A stretch of DNA of 64,000 bases. Source: Neobacillus driksii. GTDB lineage: Bacteria; Bacillota; Bacilli; Bacillales; Cytobacillaceae. Of the stretch, positions 53,782-63,837 are shown in pieces. Position numbers and translations under genes: made by a program. Numbering within the stretch: position 1 is the first letter of the stretch; each line of letters opens with the position of its first letter. The DNA is taken from NCBI RefSeq assembly GCF_013409995.1, contig NZ_JACCBX010000001.1, positions 370,932-434,931 of the forward strand, read 5' to 3'. The notes below the pieces were generated by a model. The model made no database searches. It saw only the letters and a program-made list of their open reading frames with translations, and was not told where the DNA came from.

Positions 53782-54183
53782 GTGGGGAAAACGTATTTAA
53801 AGGTAGCAACTGTTTATTTTACGATTGGAGTTTTGGCAGGGCTGACTATGGGAATTATCCATGATTTCCGTTTTACATCTGTTCACGCGCATGTAAATTT
53901 ACTAGGCTGGGTATCCATGGCATTATTCGGACTTATTTATCACTTTTATCCAAATGCTGCAAATTCAAAGCTTGCTAAAACACAATTCTGGTTACACAAT
54001 ATTGGGGTTCCGGTTATGCTCGGTGGTATAGCACTTCAAGTATTGGGTGTTTCCGCAGCTCTTGCACCAACCATTATTGGATCATTAGCGGTGGTGATTG
54101 GTGTTATATTATTTATGGTCAATGTGTTTAAATATGTTGGAAAAGACTCAAAGTACAATTCTGATAAAAATGTATCGCTATAA
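53782..54183 (+). CDS. small four-helix membrane protein resembling a heme-copper (cbb3-type) oxidase subunit I fragment
   Basis: A 133-residue integral membrane protein with four predicted helices. Helices 1-2 contain HDFRFTSVHAHVNLLGWVSMALFGLIYHFYP, very like the His-bearing segment of CcoN/NorB subunit I. The rest (FWLHNIGVPVMLGGIALQVLG) also resembles it. A full oxidase subunit would have 12 or more helices, so this is either a stand-alone heme-binding homolog or a chaperone-like relative, not a truncated gene, since start, ribosome site (AAGGAGG) and terminator are intact. GTG start. Function unknown; redox sensing or heme handling is possible. Confidence 0.8.
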   Translation: MGKTYLKVATVYFTIGVLAGLTMGIIHDFRFTSVHAHVNLLGWVSMALFGLIYHFYPNAANSKLAKTQFWLHNIGVPVMLGGIALQVLGVSAALAPTIIGSLAVVIGVILFMVNVFKYVGKDSKYNSDKNVSL

Positions 54184-54194
54184 AATACAACTTG

Positions 54195-54228
54195 CACACA
54201 TGAATCGACATCATGTGTGTCTTTTTAT
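54195..54228 (+). terminator. terminator of the cbb3-like gene
   Basis: CACACATGA pairs with TCATGTGTG across ATCGACA, followed by TCTTTTT. Confidence 0.88.
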
Positions 54229-54356
54229 ATATTCCATTCATTCAAATAAAGAGTCCCGATAAAAAAATAGTAGGTATATTCGATACTAATCTGTCAAAAA
54301 TGGTACTATTTAATTGATACAAATTAGATACATAGAAAAGGGAGGGGCTAGTACTG

Positions 54357-56309
54357 ATGGCTGAAAACATAGGTCGGAACGAACCTTGTCCATGTGGGAG
54401 CGGGAAGAAATATAAAAAGTGCTGCGGGGCAAAAGAAGCCGTGTCGATTACACAGGTTATTGAAAATGAAATAGACGATTTACAAAAGAAATTGCTTCAT
54501 TTTGCCCTCGATCACTTTGAAGAGGAAATATATCAGGGTCTTGATGAATATGAAGAATACTTTGAGATTGAGGATGAAGAGAGGCAGTTTTACGAATTTG
54601 TTTACACAGTCTGGTTTTCGCTGTTTAATGAATTGGAGGCTGGGGGAACCATTCTAGAAAACTTTATCTCCTCAGAGGCTGGAAGAATTAAAAGAACTAA
54701 ATTGAAACAAATTCTTCAATCTTGGACAGAAGCAAGAGTGATTGTGGGCGAAATTTTAGAAGTTGAAAATAATAAACTTATCGTGGTTGATGGGTTTTCA
54801 TCTGAACGATTTGAAGCGAATGTCACAAATGCCCAAAGATCGTTTGATATAGGGTCATTTTTTATGGGAATCCTTCTGCCATTTAATAAAAAATATGTCT
54901 TTTTTCCAGCGCCATTTGAATTGCCCGATTTACCGGTCTATCATGCGATTGACTATATAAAACAAAAAAGTCTTATTGCTGCTTATGAGTCTCCGCAGGA
55001 ATTTTTAACAGAGTTCTTTATGGAGATTATGGTGGATCTTACTAAGATTGGCGGTATGGTTGATATTGATAATATGGAGTGGCAGTCTCCTGTTTATAAA
55101 GAGGTGGCAGAGCTTTTCAAGAAAAGTATGGAGTCACTTGGAGAAATGCCGTCAACCGTGGATATTGGGATAATTCTCTGGTTTCAATTTTGCCAGAAAA
55201 AGCCGAAAAGGATTAAAAAGCCGAATCTATATGCAGCTTCTCTACATTATTTAATGACTCTGTTCAACGATATGGTTTCACCGATGACTCAAAAGGAAAT
55301 CGCTAAGTTGTATGGTGTACCGGTAGGATCCCTTTCTTCTACTTATATAGAAATGGATGATGAATTAGAGGAAGATATAAAAAGTATTATTGAACTATCA
55401 TATGAGGAAGATGAACTTGATAATCACAATACTCCACCAATAAATCCGTTACAGGGGCCAATGCCCACAGAACAAGCCATGGACGAAGCACTAGCAGAGA
55501 TTCAGGGTCATAATTTTGAAAGTGTTGAAGAAATAAGTGACTTTTTGAATAAGAAGTTAATGAATCAATCTCCAAAGAAAGCAGCCAGAACAAATAAAGA
55601 GCGTGCACAACAATTGGTCTATGATGCAATGAAAGTCCAAGGTCCTAAACGATATAAACTTGCTGAGGAAGCCATAAGCATAAATCCGAACTGTGTGGAT
55701 GCCTATGTTATACTCTTTGAAAATTCAACAAGCCTGCAAGAAGCATTAATGCTCTCTGAAAAAGCAATGAAAATCGGGGAAAAGGAACTTGGAAAAGCAT
55801 TCTTTGTAGAAAATAAAGGGCATTTTTGGGGTTTGTTAGAAACTAGACCTTACATGCGTGCTAAAGCTCAATATGCCGATGCTTTGTATCAACTAGGGAA
55901 ATTATCGGAAGCCATACAGCAATATGAGGAAATCCTTGTGTTAAATACAAATGATAACCTCGGTGCTCGTTATATGTTATTTGCACTTTATTTGGACAAG
56001 GCGGAGTTGTCTAAAGCAGAGAAACTTTTGAAACAATATGAGGAGGAAACCGCCTATGGGCTTTACAACAAGGTATTGCTCGAATTATTGAAGAATGGTT
56101 TGAGTGCAAAAGCGGCTAGAATCCTGAAGGAAGCTAAAAAGCAAAATCCAAATGTGATTCCATTCCTAACCGGTAAAAAACGTCTACCAAAACATATGCC
56201 AGAATATCACAGCTGGGGTGATGTAAACGAAGCTATTATCTATGTTGATGCTCATCTTCACTTATGGAAGAAGATAGAGGGATTACAGGAATGGCTTGAA
56301 AAGCATTAA
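54357..56309 (+). CDS. SEC-C motif protein with C-terminal TPR-like repeats
   Basis: A 650-residue cytosolic protein. Residues 5-23 form a SEC-C zinc motif ([19 protein letters not shown]) matching the C-terminus of SecA. The middle (50-330) is helical and acidic with no family I recognise. From about 415 tetratricopeptide-like helices occur ([63 protein letters not shown]). ATG follows GGGAGGGG. SEC-C modules bind zinc and, in SecA, SecB and ribosomes. Its placement beside secA suggests, but does not show, a link to export or translation. Confidence 0.85.
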   Translation: MAENIGRNEPCPCGSGKKYKKCCGAKEAVSITQVIENEIDDLQKKLLHFALDHFEEEIYQGLDEYEEYFEIEDEERQFYEFVYTVWFSLFNELEAGGTILENFISSEAGRIKRTKLKQILQSWTEARVIVGEILEVENNKLIVVDGFSSERFEANVTNAQRSFDIGSFFMGILLPFNKKYVFFPAPFELPDLPVYHAIDYIKQKSLIAAYESPQEFLTEFFMEIMVDLTKIGGMVDIDNMEWQSPVYKEVAELFKKSMESLGEMPSTVDIGIILWFQFCQKKPKRIKKPNLYAASLHYLMTLFNDMVSPMTQKEIAKLYGVPVGSLSSTYIEMDDELEEDIKSIIELSYEEDELDNHNTPPINPLQGPMPTEQAMDEALAEIQGHNFESVEEISDFLNKKLMNQSPKKAARTNKERAQQLVYDAMKVQGPKRYKLAEEAISINPNCVDAYVILFENSTSLQEALMLSEKAMKIGEKELGKAFFVENKGHFWGLLETRPYMRAKAQYADALYQLGKLSEAIQQYEEILVLNTNDNLGARYMLFALYLDKAELSKAEKLLKQYEEETAYGLYNKVLLELLKNGLSAKAARILKEAKKQNPNVIPFLTGKKRLPKHMPEYHSWGDVNEAIIYVDAHLHLWKKIEGLQEWLEKH

Positions 56310-56339
56310 ATCGAGAGGATCATCCTCTCGATTTTTTTT
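56308..56339 (+). terminator. terminator of the SEC-C/TPR gene
   Basis: ATCGAGAGGAT and its exact complement flank a single C and are followed by eight T residues. It begins at the TAA stop. Confidence 0.92.
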
Positions 56340-56385
56340 GCATATTGCAAAAAGGCATTTATTTCGGTACTAATACAGACAAATG

Positions 56386-56416
56386 AAAAGGGACAGCAAA
56401 AATTGCTGTCCTTTTT
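56386..56416 (-). terminator. terminator of secA
   Basis: On the reverse strand GGACAGCAA-TTT-TTGCTGTCC is followed by CTTTTC. The A/T-rich symmetric flanks extend the stem to 14 bp. Confidence 0.85.
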
Positions 56417-56423
56417 CATGGCT

Positions 56424-58937
56424 TTATTTCCCTGCACCATGGCAGTTCTTATATTTCTTTCCACTGCCGCAATAGCATGGATCATTGCGGCCGATGTCGA
56501 TTTGGTTTACTTTTGGTTTCTTTTTAACTGCTTCTCCGTCTTCTTTCGGATTAACAGCCTGTCCTTTTGCAACCTCTTGGCGCTCTAGGTTGTTACGGAT
56601 TTCAGCCTTCATAATATACATAGAAGCTTCTTCTTCAATTGAAAGCACCATTGCCTCAAACATCGCGAAGCCTTCATGCTGGTATTCACGAAGCGGGTCA
56701 ATTTGTCCATACGCGCGAAGATGGATACCTTGGCGAAGTTGGTCCATTTGGTCGATATGGTCAATCCACTTGCTATCAACCGCACGAAGCGTAACTACTT
56801 TTTCAAATTCGCGCATTTGCTCTGGAGAAAGAATTTGTTCTTTTTCATCATAACGCTCTTTCACCTTTGCAAATATAGCTTCTGTCATTTCCTCTGGGTC
56901 TTTTCCTTTTAATTGCTCGAAACTAATGTCACCTTCATGCAGCAAGTTGGCATTCACATAATCGATAATGCCCTGAAGGTTCCATTCTTCTTCATCCTCA
57001 TGCTTGTTTGCATGTGCTTCAACATTTCGCTGGATGGTAGAATGAATCATTTTTTCTACAATTTCACGAAGGTTTTCTGATTCTAATACTTCGTCACGCT
57101 GCGTGTAGATAATCTCACGCTGTTGACGTAGAACGTCATCATATTGTAAAAGCTGTTTACGGGCATCAAAGTTATTGCCCTCAACACGTTTTTGTGCCGA
57201 TTCAACGGCTCTTGAAACCATTTTACTTTGAATTGGCTGAGTGTCGTCCATGCCAAGGCGTTCCATCATCGCTTTCATGTTGTCAGAACCGAAGCGGCGC
57301 ATCAGTTCGTCTTCCATTGATAGGTAGAATTGCGTTACCCCTGGGTCACCTTGACGTCCGGAACGACCGCGAAGCTGGTTATCAATCCGTCGGCTTTCGT
57401 GTCGCTCTGTACCAATAACGGCAAGACCGCCTAATTCAATGACACCTTCGCCAAGCTTAATGTCCGTACCTCGTCCTGCCATGTTAGTTGCGATGGTAAC
57501 AGAGCCTTTATGACCTGCTTCCGCAATAATTTCTGCTTCCCGTTCATGGTTTTTCGCATTCAATACGTTGTGTTTGATGCCTTTTTTCAACAAATACTTA
57601 GATATAAGTTCAGATGTTTCAATTGCTACCGTACCAACAAGTACAGGCTGACCTTTTTGATTACGCGCGGCAATATCCTCGACAACTGCACGGAACTTGC
57701 CATCCATGGAAGCATAAATTAAATCTGGGCGGTCATCACGTGCAATCGGTCTATTGGTTGGAATTACGATAACGTTCATATTATAAATGTTTCGGAATTC
57801 TTCTTCTTCCGTTTTCGCAGTACCTGTCATACCAGCAAGCTTTTCGTACATACGGAAGTAGTTTTGGAAGGTGATTGTTGCCATGGTCATGCTTTCATTT
57901 TGAACTTCCAAACCTTCTTTTGCTTCAATCGCTTGATGCAGGCCTTCACTATAACGACGGCCCTTCATTAAACGGCCCGTAAACTGGTCAACAATTACGA
58001 TTTCACCATCTTGCACAACATAATCAACATCTAGGTGCATGCTGACATTTGCCTTCAAGGCTTGGTTAATATGATGGTTTAGAGTTACGTGCGACATATC
58101 AAAAAGATTCTCTATCCCAAAAGCACGTTCTGCTTTGTTGATACCATCTTCCGTCAACATAACACCTTTTGTTTTTTCATCATAGGTATAATCTTGATCT
58201 CTTGTCAGCGTCCGTACGAATGCGTTCGCTTGAATATAAAGTACGGCAGACTTTTGAGCAGAACCAGAGATAATCAACGGTGTACGCGCTTCGTCGATTA
58301 GAATGGAGTCAACCTCGTCAATAACCGCATAAAACAGGGGACGCTGTACTTTTTGTTCCTTATAAAGCACCATGTTATCCCGTAAATAATCGAAGCCAAA
58401 CTCATTGTTTGTACCATATGTGATGTCACAGGCATATGCTTCCTGTTTTTCTTCTTTAGACATGCTGTTTAAATTTAAACCAACAGTAAGTCCGAGAAAT
58501 TGATATAATTGTCCCATTTCGTTGGCATCACGGCTAGCCAAGTATTCATTGACTGTAATAACGTGTACACCTTTTCCAGAGATTGCATTTAAGTAAACCG
58601 GCATAGTAGCGGTAAGTGTTTTACCTTCCCCGGTTTTCATCTCTGAGATATTTCCTTCATGGAGAGAAATCCCTCCCATTAATTGAACATGGTATGGATA
58701 TAAACCAAGAACCCTGCGTGCTCCTTCACGAACCACTGCAAAGGCTTCAATTAGCAAATCATCAAGTGTTTCACCTTTTTGAAAGCGAAGCTTAAACTCT
58801 TCTGTTTTTTCACGGAGCTGGTCATCGCTTAATTTTTCGGTTTCTTGTGCTAGAGCCTCAATTTGATTTGCCATTTTATCCAGCCGCTTCAGCTCGCGTT
58901 TATTTAGATCGAATACTTTATTTAAAATCCCCATCAT
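56424..58937 (-). CDS. secA: preprotein translocase ATPase SecA
   Basis: An 837-residue motor of the Sec export pathway, acting at SecYEG. It begins [22 protein letters not shown]1 has Walker [10 protein letters not shown] and [19 protein letters not shown]. The preprotein cross-linking domain and NBD2 follow ([39 protein letters not shown]), then the helical scaffold and wing. The C-terminus is the zinc SEC-C motif [19 protein letters not shown]. Length equals the housekeeping SecA1. It is in the opposite orientation to hpf, whereas in B. subtilis both point the same way with prfB after secA; prfB is not in this window. Confidence 0.98.
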   Translation of the reverse strand: MMGILNKVFDLNKRELKRLDKMANQIEALAQETEKLSDDQLREKTEEFKLRFQKGETLDDLLIEAFAVVREGARRVLGLYPYHVQLMGGISLHEGNISEMKTGEGKTLTATMPVYLNAISGKGVHVITVNEYLASRDANEMGQLYQFLGLTVGLNLNSMSKEEKQEAYACDITYGTNNEFGFDYLRDNMVLYKEQKVQRPLFYAVIDEVDSILIDEARTPLIISGSAQKSAVLYIQANAFVRTLTRDQDYTYDEKTKGVMLTEDGINKAERAFGIENLFDMSHVTLNHHINQALKANVSMHLDVDYVVQDGEIVIVDQFTGRLMKGRRYSEGLHQAIEAKEGLEVQNESMTMATITFQNYFRMYEKLAGMTGTAKTEEEEFRNIYNMNVIVIPTNRPIARDDRPDLIYASMDGKFRAVVEDIAARNQKGQPVLVGTVAIETSELISKYLLKKGIKHNVLNAKNHEREAEIIAEAGHKGSVTIATNMAGRGTDIKLGEGVIELGGLAVIGTERHESRRIDNQLRGRSGRQGDPGVTQFYLSMEDELMRRFGSDNMKAMMERLGMDDTQPIQSKMVSRAVESAQKRVEGNNFDARKQLLQYDDVLRQQREIIYTQRDEVLESENLREIVEKMIHSTIQRNVEAHANKHEDEEEWNLQGIIDYVNANLLHEGDISFEQLKGKDPEEMTEAIFAKVKERYDEKEQILSPEQMREFEKVVTLRAVDSKWIDHIDQMDQLRQGIHLRAYGQIDPLREYQHEGFAMFEAMVLSIEEEASMYIMKAEIRNNLERQEVAKGQAVNPKEDGEAVKKKPKVNQIDIGRNDPCYCGSGKKYKNCHGAGK

Positions 58938-59341
58938 ATGATGAAACGCTCCTTTATGTCTGATTTTCTACCTTAAGAAATTCGCTTTATATTCATAAAA
59001 ATCCTATCAAAAATATCAATAAATATCCTTTATATCTTACCACTTCCATAATTGAGTGACAACATTGTTACCGTTTTAGCCACATTTACAAAAAAGGAGT
59101 CTCCCGAGTTCAATGGTTTTGCTGATTCTATTATTTCAAAATTGTCAATTTTATGTATGCAACTATCATTCAAGATTCATGATAAACAAGTGTTGAAGTT
59201 ATATTATTATACATTTTTATGTATAATTATTAGTTTTATTGGAGGTTTACAACTCGGTTGTATTGTTAAATAAACCTTTAATTATCAATGTTTACATGTT
59301 GTTTTTAGGAAGAAGGTCACGTGAAGCTAGTATGAAAAAAT

Positions 59342-59350
59342 ATTCACAAA
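59342..59350. promoter_or_regulatory. ResD-like site upstream of the cytochrome operon
   Basis: ATTCACAAA is the exact complement of TTTGTGAAT, the core of the ResD-binding consensus. It lies 100 bp before the first multiheme cytochrome. Apart from this, 58938-59434 has no supported gene and no clear sigma-A promoter. Confidence 0.4.
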
Positions 59351-59452
59351 TTGTACATTGGAAAATACTTTTGCAATGTTAGATACTACCATTAGAGAGG
59401 TTAACTTAGAAAAATTAGAGAGAGAAAAATAAAAATGGGAAGGGTGAGTCAA

Positions 59453-60838
59453 GTGGCTTTCTGGGGGAAGAAAAAGAATAAAGATATAGATCCCGAAACA
59501 AGAGAAAATAAGATGAAGCCTGGGCTATTTCGCAGACTCTGGCAGAAAGTGAGAAATATAGACTGGAAGGATCCGGTTACAAGGTGGAAAGCATTATTCG
59601 TCGCCTTAATTGGGTCTATTGTTATTTTTGGAGGAGGATATGGAGTTATATCTTTCACCAACTCTCCATCATTCTGTTCTAGCTGTCATGAGATGGCACC
59701 AGAATATACCACTTTTACTGCAAGTTCACATAGTGAAATCTCCTGTGTTCAGTGTCATATTAAACCAGGTTTCGTCAACATGATGACACACAAAGTCATT
59801 TCATTAAAAGAAGTTTATCATCACGTAATGGGTATTCCTGAACAGATTGTTCAAACTGAGCATGAAGCGGTGTCTGATGAAAACTGCTTACAGTGCCACT
59901 CGAAAAATCGACTGGTATCAGCGTCTGGGGACTTAATTGTTAATCATAAAGGACATATAGAAGAAGGCGTGCCTTGTATTAGCTGCCATGCTGGAATTGC
60001 TCATGCTAAGATTGCAGCCCGCGGAATCAATACTGAAGAAGTACGAGGGCATTGGACAGAAGACGTAGCGCAAAAAATGATGGAAAAGAAATATTTAGCC
60101 CCTAATATGGGAACTTGTATTGACTGTCACGATAAAGTAAACAACGGTGAAAAACCTTGGAAGGATGTAGCGTACCTTGTACCGCCTAATCCAGAGCACC
60201 TTGAAGAAGCAGCTAAAGAAACATCGAATGCAGTAAAGCATGAGGCAAATACTGAGGAAGAGGCAAAAGAAGCCGTTGCTCAACATGATGAAAAGACACA
60301 AAAAATTATCCTAGAAGCTCTTGGAAAACAGCAGAAGGATGTCAAAATTTCTATGGCATGCGCAACATGCCACGAAGAAGTAAATATACCTGAAGATCAC
60401 AAAGTTGCGGATTGGAACCAAAATCATGGTGGAACGGCACTTAATCAATTAGATAAATGTGTAGATTGCCATCAGGATTCTAAATGGTTTAGAGATATTC
60501 CTGAGGAAGACCTTATCTCCCTATTAAAAATGGCTGAGGTTGAGGAAGGAGACAAAGAACATAAATATCAACCAAACATTACAGTTGTAAGAGAGCAGGC
60601 AAGAATCAATAAATTCTGTAGTGCCTGTCACTCAGACCGTCCTAATAGTCACGGTGAAAGTGATCAATACTTAACTTCACATGCAAATAATGCGAAAACA
60701 GCAGAACAAAAAGCAGAATGCTTTGTCTGTCATGACCGTGAAGAACCAAAGGCTGACTCAATAGATGTAAAAGCACCAACAGATGTTTATTGTCAATACT
60801 GCCACAGAACTGGCTTTAAAGACGATATTAAGAATTAA
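59453..60838 (+). CDS. membrane-anchored ten-heme cytochrome c (NapC/NirT-like N-terminus)
   Basis: A 461-residue multiheme protein. GTG 59453 with AAGGGTGA upstream is preferred over ATG 59435, which lacks a site. A cytosolic basic leader of about 60 residues is followed by one helix (ALFVALIGSIVIFGGGYGVISF). Ten Cys-x2-Cys-His sites follow: CSSCH, CVQCH, CLQCH, CISCH, CIDCH, CATCH, CVDCH, CSACH, CFVCH, CQYCH. The first two, in SFCSSCHEMAPEY and SEISCVQCHIKPG, match the quinol-oxidising NapC/NirT/NrfH group. An acidic stretch near 250-290 links two heme blocks. It probably takes electrons from menaquinol to an external partner. First gene of a four-gene unit. Confidence 0.93.
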   Translation: MAFWGKKKNKDIDPETRENKMKPGLFRRLWQKVRNIDWKDPVTRWKALFVALIGSIVIFGGGYGVISFTNSPSFCSSCHEMAPEYTTFTASSHSEISCVQCHIKPGFVNMMTHKVISLKEVYHHVMGIPEQIVQTEHEAVSDENCLQCHSKNRLVSASGDLIVNHKGHIEEGVPCISCHAGIAHAKIAARGINTEEVRGHWTEDVAQKMMEKKYLAPNMGTCIDCHDKVNNGEKPWKDVAYLVPPNPEHLEEAAKETSNAVKHEANTEEEAKEAVAQHDEKTQKIILEALGKQQKDVKISMACATCHEEVNIPEDHKVADWNQNHGGTALNQLDKCVDCHQDSKWFRDIPEEDLISLLKMAEVEEGDKEHKYQPNITVVREQARINKFCSACHSDRPNSHGESDQYLTSHANNAKTAEQKAECFVCHDREEPKADSIDVKAPTDVYCQYCHRTGFKDDIKN

Positions 60839-60862
60839 AAACTACTCTGGAGGGACGCTTTT

Positions 60863-62014
60863 ATGGATGAAGAACAAAAACAGCTGTCGGGCCCTCCCCG
60901 CATTCGTCTTAGATTTTACAAAATTATGACTCTAACAGTGTTGTTTCTAGCTCTCTTCCTCTTCGCCGGAGTATTTGGGCTGGAAGCAACTTCTAGTTCA
61001 AAATTCTGCTCATCATGTCATGAGATGAAACCTGAGTACTACACGTGGAAGGCATCATCGCATAGTGAAGTGGATTGTGTTAACTGTCATATCGAACCAG
61101 GGTTTAAGCAGACAGCGAAGGAAAAAGTTGCATTAATTACTAAAGCTGTAAACAAAAGTGATAATCAAAATGTAGCACCAATCCGAATGCCAGAAGAGAT
61201 TCCAGATAGTAATTGTGAAAGCTGCCATAATGTGTTGCAACGCGAATTCACAGTTTCTGGAGATATCATTATTCCGCATGATAAACACAAAGATGAAGAT
61301 GTTACTTGTATTCAATGTCATAGTGGAGTAGCGCATGGAGAAATTGCAGATCGGGAAATGACCTTTAAAACGGATTACGATAAATGGGATAAGGATTTAG
61401 GGGTAGCTGCAATGGCTGACCTTAAATGGACACGTCCTACGATGGACACATGTATGGAATGTCATGAATCTAGACAAATAACAACAGAATGTAGTGCCTG
61501 CCATACGACGGGCATGATTCCAGAGAGCCATGAAAAAGCTAATTTTAAAACAAGCTCACATGGAAAACAAGCGAAAGCAGAATTAAATGACTGTAATTCG
61601 TGTCATAAGTATATGTCAACAAAAGAGATTGTAGGGTATGAGGAAACTTCTGTCCTGGCGAAATATTTGAGTTCTGAGAACAAAGGGTTGAACAAGAACG
61701 CAAACACCTATGCAAAAGAAAACACTTTCTGCATTGATTGTCATAAAGCACGCCCAGCAAGTCATAACAATTCTTTCTTTAGCAGTCATGGAACAGAAGC
61801 GAGCAAGAATCAAGAAACTTGTTTCACTTGCCACGAAGAAAATAAAACAGGCACAGCTAGTAACAATACTGTTAACTGTTCATCATGTCACCAAAAGAAA
61901 CACCTGAACAAATGGATGGAAAATCACCCTGTATCAGTTGGTAATAATACGAAACCACAAGAAAGCTGTTACACATGCCATGTCAAAAAGACATGCAGTA
62001 ATTGTCACAAATAA
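60863..62014 (+). CDS. membrane-anchored twelve-heme cytochrome c
   Basis: A 383-residue protein: one N-terminal anchor helix (MTLTVLFLALFLFAGVFGLEA) and twelve Cys-x2-Cys-His sites (CSSCH, CVNCH, CESCH, CIQCH, CMECH, CSACH, CNSCH, CIDCH, CFTCH, CSSCH, CYTCH, CSNCH). The opening KFCSSCHEMKPEYYTW and DCVNCHIEPGFKQ is clearly paralogous to the ten-heme protein, so both may dock to the quinone pool. The last hemes are packed at the C-terminus (CYTCHVKKTCSNCHK). ATG follows TGGAGGG, 24 bp after the previous stop. High heme density suggests a wire-like conduit. The terminal acceptor is unknown. Confidence 0.93.
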   Translation: MDEEQKQLSGPPRIRLRFYKIMTLTVLFLALFLFAGVFGLEATSSSKFCSSCHEMKPEYYTWKASSHSEVDCVNCHIEPGFKQTAKEKVALITKAVNKSDNQNVAPIRMPEEIPDSNCESCHNVLQREFTVSGDIIIPHDKHKDEDVTCIQCHSGVAHGEIADREMTFKTDYDKWDKDLGVAAMADLKWTRPTMDTCMECHESRQITTECSACHTTGMIPESHEKANFKTSSHGKQAKAELNDCNSCHKYMSTKEIVGYEETSVLAKYLSSENKGLNKNANTYAKENTFCIDCHKARPASHNNSFFSSHGTEASKNQETCFTCHEENKTGTASNNTVNCSSCHQKKHLNKWMENHPVSVGNNTKPQESCYTCHVKKTCSNCHK

Positions 62015-62017
62015 GTA

Positions 62018-62045
62018 AAAGCCCAAGTACGCTTGGGCTTTATAG
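62018..62045 (+). terminator. hairpin between the cytochrome genes and the TPR gene
   Basis: AAAGCCCAAG pairs with CTTGGGCTTT across TACG, but the T-tract is interrupted (TTTATAG). It may attenuate rather than stop transcription, letting less message into the TPR and NHL genes. Confidence 0.7.
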
Positions 62046-62147
62046 TAATTTTGAAAATAAAGAGTTTGAGCTTTTGTAGGTTTCAATCTTCGTAAATAAT
62101 TTTCAAGATTTTCTAAGAAAAATAGATGAACCATGAGGAGGATTCTT

Positions 62148-62855
62148 ATGGAGGCCCATGAACTCCCAATTTTAGAAAAACCAGAAACATCAAAGGAAAC
62201 AAGAATTACTAAGAAAAATGATCGTTTTACGAAAGTGCAGGGAATCTCTTTAATTCTTGCTTCTTTATTTATTAGCTTAATTGGCGGTTACTTTATCAGT
62301 GATAAATTCTTTTGGTCCAATGAAGATCAGAGCAGAATAGAGCAGCAAGTAGCCTATTATGAAGAACTAGTAAGTAAAGAGCCGAACAAACCAGACCATC
62401 GTGTGAATCTAGGTTACTCCTATCATTTAAATGGTAATAATGAGGAAGCAATTAAGCAATTACAGACCGCAATAGATTTAGATAAGAAAAATGTTGGAGC
62501 CTATTTTAACTTAGGGCTTGTATATAATGACCAGGAACGTTATGACGATGCACTTAAGCAATCTAATAAGGTAGTCGAACTAGCTCCAAGAGATTATAAG
62601 GGGCACCTTTTAGAAGGTATGGTTTATAGAAAACTAAAGATGTATAAAGAAGCATTGGTATCTCTTCAAGAAGCAGATAAATTAATGCCTGTTAATAATG
62701 ATATTATCTTTGAAATGGGCAGAGTAGCAGAAGACCAAGGGAATGTAACAGACGCTGAGGAGTTATATAAGAAAGCATTAAGTTATGATCCACTATATAA
62801 GCCAGCCTCTGAAGCTCTTACCAAACTAGCTGGAAAAGATAAGGACAGCAAATAA
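62148..62855 (+). CDS. membrane-anchored TPR protein of the cytochrome cluster
   Basis: A 235-residue protein. ATG 62148 is chosen because GAGGAGG (62136-62142) precedes it; the in-frame ATG 62133 overlaps that site. After a cytosolic leader of about 30 residues comes one helix (ISLILASLFISLIGGYFI). The outside part holds about four TPR units (PDHRVNLGYSYHLNGNNEEAIKQL, VGAYFNLGLVYNDQERYDDALKQ, YKGHLLEGMVYRKLKMYKEAL, NDIIFEMGRVAEDQGNVTDAEEL). TPR proteins of this design often serve cytochrome c maturation (NrfG/CcmH-like) or complex assembly, which would suit the neighbours. Confidence 0.88.
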   Translation: MEAHELPILEKPETSKETRITKKNDRFTKVQGISLILASLFISLIGGYFISDKFFWSNEDQSRIEQQVAYYEELVSKEPNKPDHRVNLGYSYHLNGNNEEAIKQLQTAIDLDKKNVGAYFNLGLVYNDQERYDDALKQSNKVVELAPRDYKGHLLEGMVYRKLKMYKEALVSLQEADKLMPVNNDIIFEMGRVAEDQGNVTDAEELYKKALSYDPLYKPASEALTKLAGKDKDSK

Positions 62856-62871
62856 AAGGAGATGACTAGAA

Positions 62872-63837
62872 TTGAAAAAGGTAACAACATATATCTGGAT
62901 GAGTGCAATGGTTGTACTTTCTGTAGCTTTATTCTCGGCCATCACCCTTTTAGATTTAGGGCCATCGCTGAAACCTATCGTTGCTGCGGCTAACCCCACT
63001 AGCGGTGATCCAGAATTTAGACAATCATTTTACGGCAGCTTTGAAGAACCGCTTAATAAGCCGATGGATGTAACAAAAATTGGTGAACTTATCTATGTTA
63101 CGGACACTAAAAATAAACAGGTCCAAGTATTTGATCAATCAGGAAATAACGTTTTTAAATTCGGTAAAGAGGGAGCAGACGAAGGACAATTTCAGTTCCC
63201 GTACGGAATTGCCGGAGATAAGGATGAAAATATTTATGTAGCTGATATGTATAATGGGAAGATTTCTATTTTTAATACTAAGGGTGAGTTTATTAAGTAC
63301 TTCCCAGATCAAGACAAGGTTATCCAGTCTCCTGGCGGGTTACGTATATATGATGAAAAATTGTACGTGACAGATATCAAAGAAAATAAAGTCTACGTAT
63401 TGAATCTAGAGGGAAAAAAGCTAATGGAAATCGGTGGTTCAGGACAGGATGAAGGAAAGTTCATTGCGCCGAACGCAGTAGCGGTGGATAAGGATGACCA
63501 GATCTATGTTACAGACTCTGGAAACAACCGAGTGCAAATTTTTGATAAAGAGGGCAAGTTTGTCAGAATTATTAATGGTTCAAAGGATGGAAAAGGAACC
63601 CCTTTATTTGTAAATCCAAGGGGCGTGGGTGTTGATTCTAATGGAACGGTGTACGTAGTTAGTAATTTATCTCACAACGTATATGCATATGACAAGGATG
63701 GAAATGAAGTATTAGTTTTAGGTGGTATGGGAACAGAAAATGGCCAGCTTTATCTTCCAAACGGTCTTTATATTGATGATAGGAATGCAATTTACGTAAC
63801 GGATACGATTAACCAAAGAATTTCAATCTTCTATTAA
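62872..63837 (+). CDS. secreted six-bladed beta-propeller protein (NHL repeats)
   Basis: A 321-residue exported protein starting at TTG behind AAAGGAGATG, 16 bp after the TPR gene. A hydrophobic N-terminus (MSAMVVLSVALFSAITLL) acts as signal or anchor. Six NHL repeats follow, each with the pattern Y-V-[TA]-D followed by N-x-[RK]-[VI]-x-[VI]-F (ELIYVTDTKNKQVQVF, ENIYVADMYNGKISIF, DQIYVTDSGNNRVQIF, NAIYVTDTINQRISIF). NHL propellers are binding scaffolds; here it may dock on the cytochromes or bind a substrate. No cysteine or heme motif is present. Confidence 0.9.
   Translation: MKKVTTYIWMSAMVVLSVALFSAITLLDLGPSLKPIVAAANPTSGDPEFRQSFYGSFEEPLNKPMDVTKIGELIYVTDTKNKQVQVFDQSGNNVFKFGKEGADEGQFQFPYGIAGDKDENIYVADMYNGKISIFNTKGEFIKYFPDQDKVIQSPGGLRIYDEKLYVTDIKENKVYVLNLEGKKLMEIGGSGQDEGKFIAPNAVAVDKDDQIYVTDSGNNRVQIFDKEGKFVRIINGSKDGKGTPLFVNPRGVGVDSNGTVYVVSNLSHNVYAYDKDGNEVLVLGGMGTENGQLYLPNGLYIDDRNAIYVTDTINQRISIFY

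Noticed and set aside
56485..56853. 122-codon forward frame inside secA
   Set aside because: Entirely antisense to a highly conserved gene; composition (Ser/Arg/Trp-rich) is the usual shadow of SecA codons.
59052..59273. 73-codon forward frame upstream of the cytochrome operon
   Set aside because: TTG start without a ribosome site, hydrophobic low-complexity content and no terminator; probably chance in AT-rich DNA.
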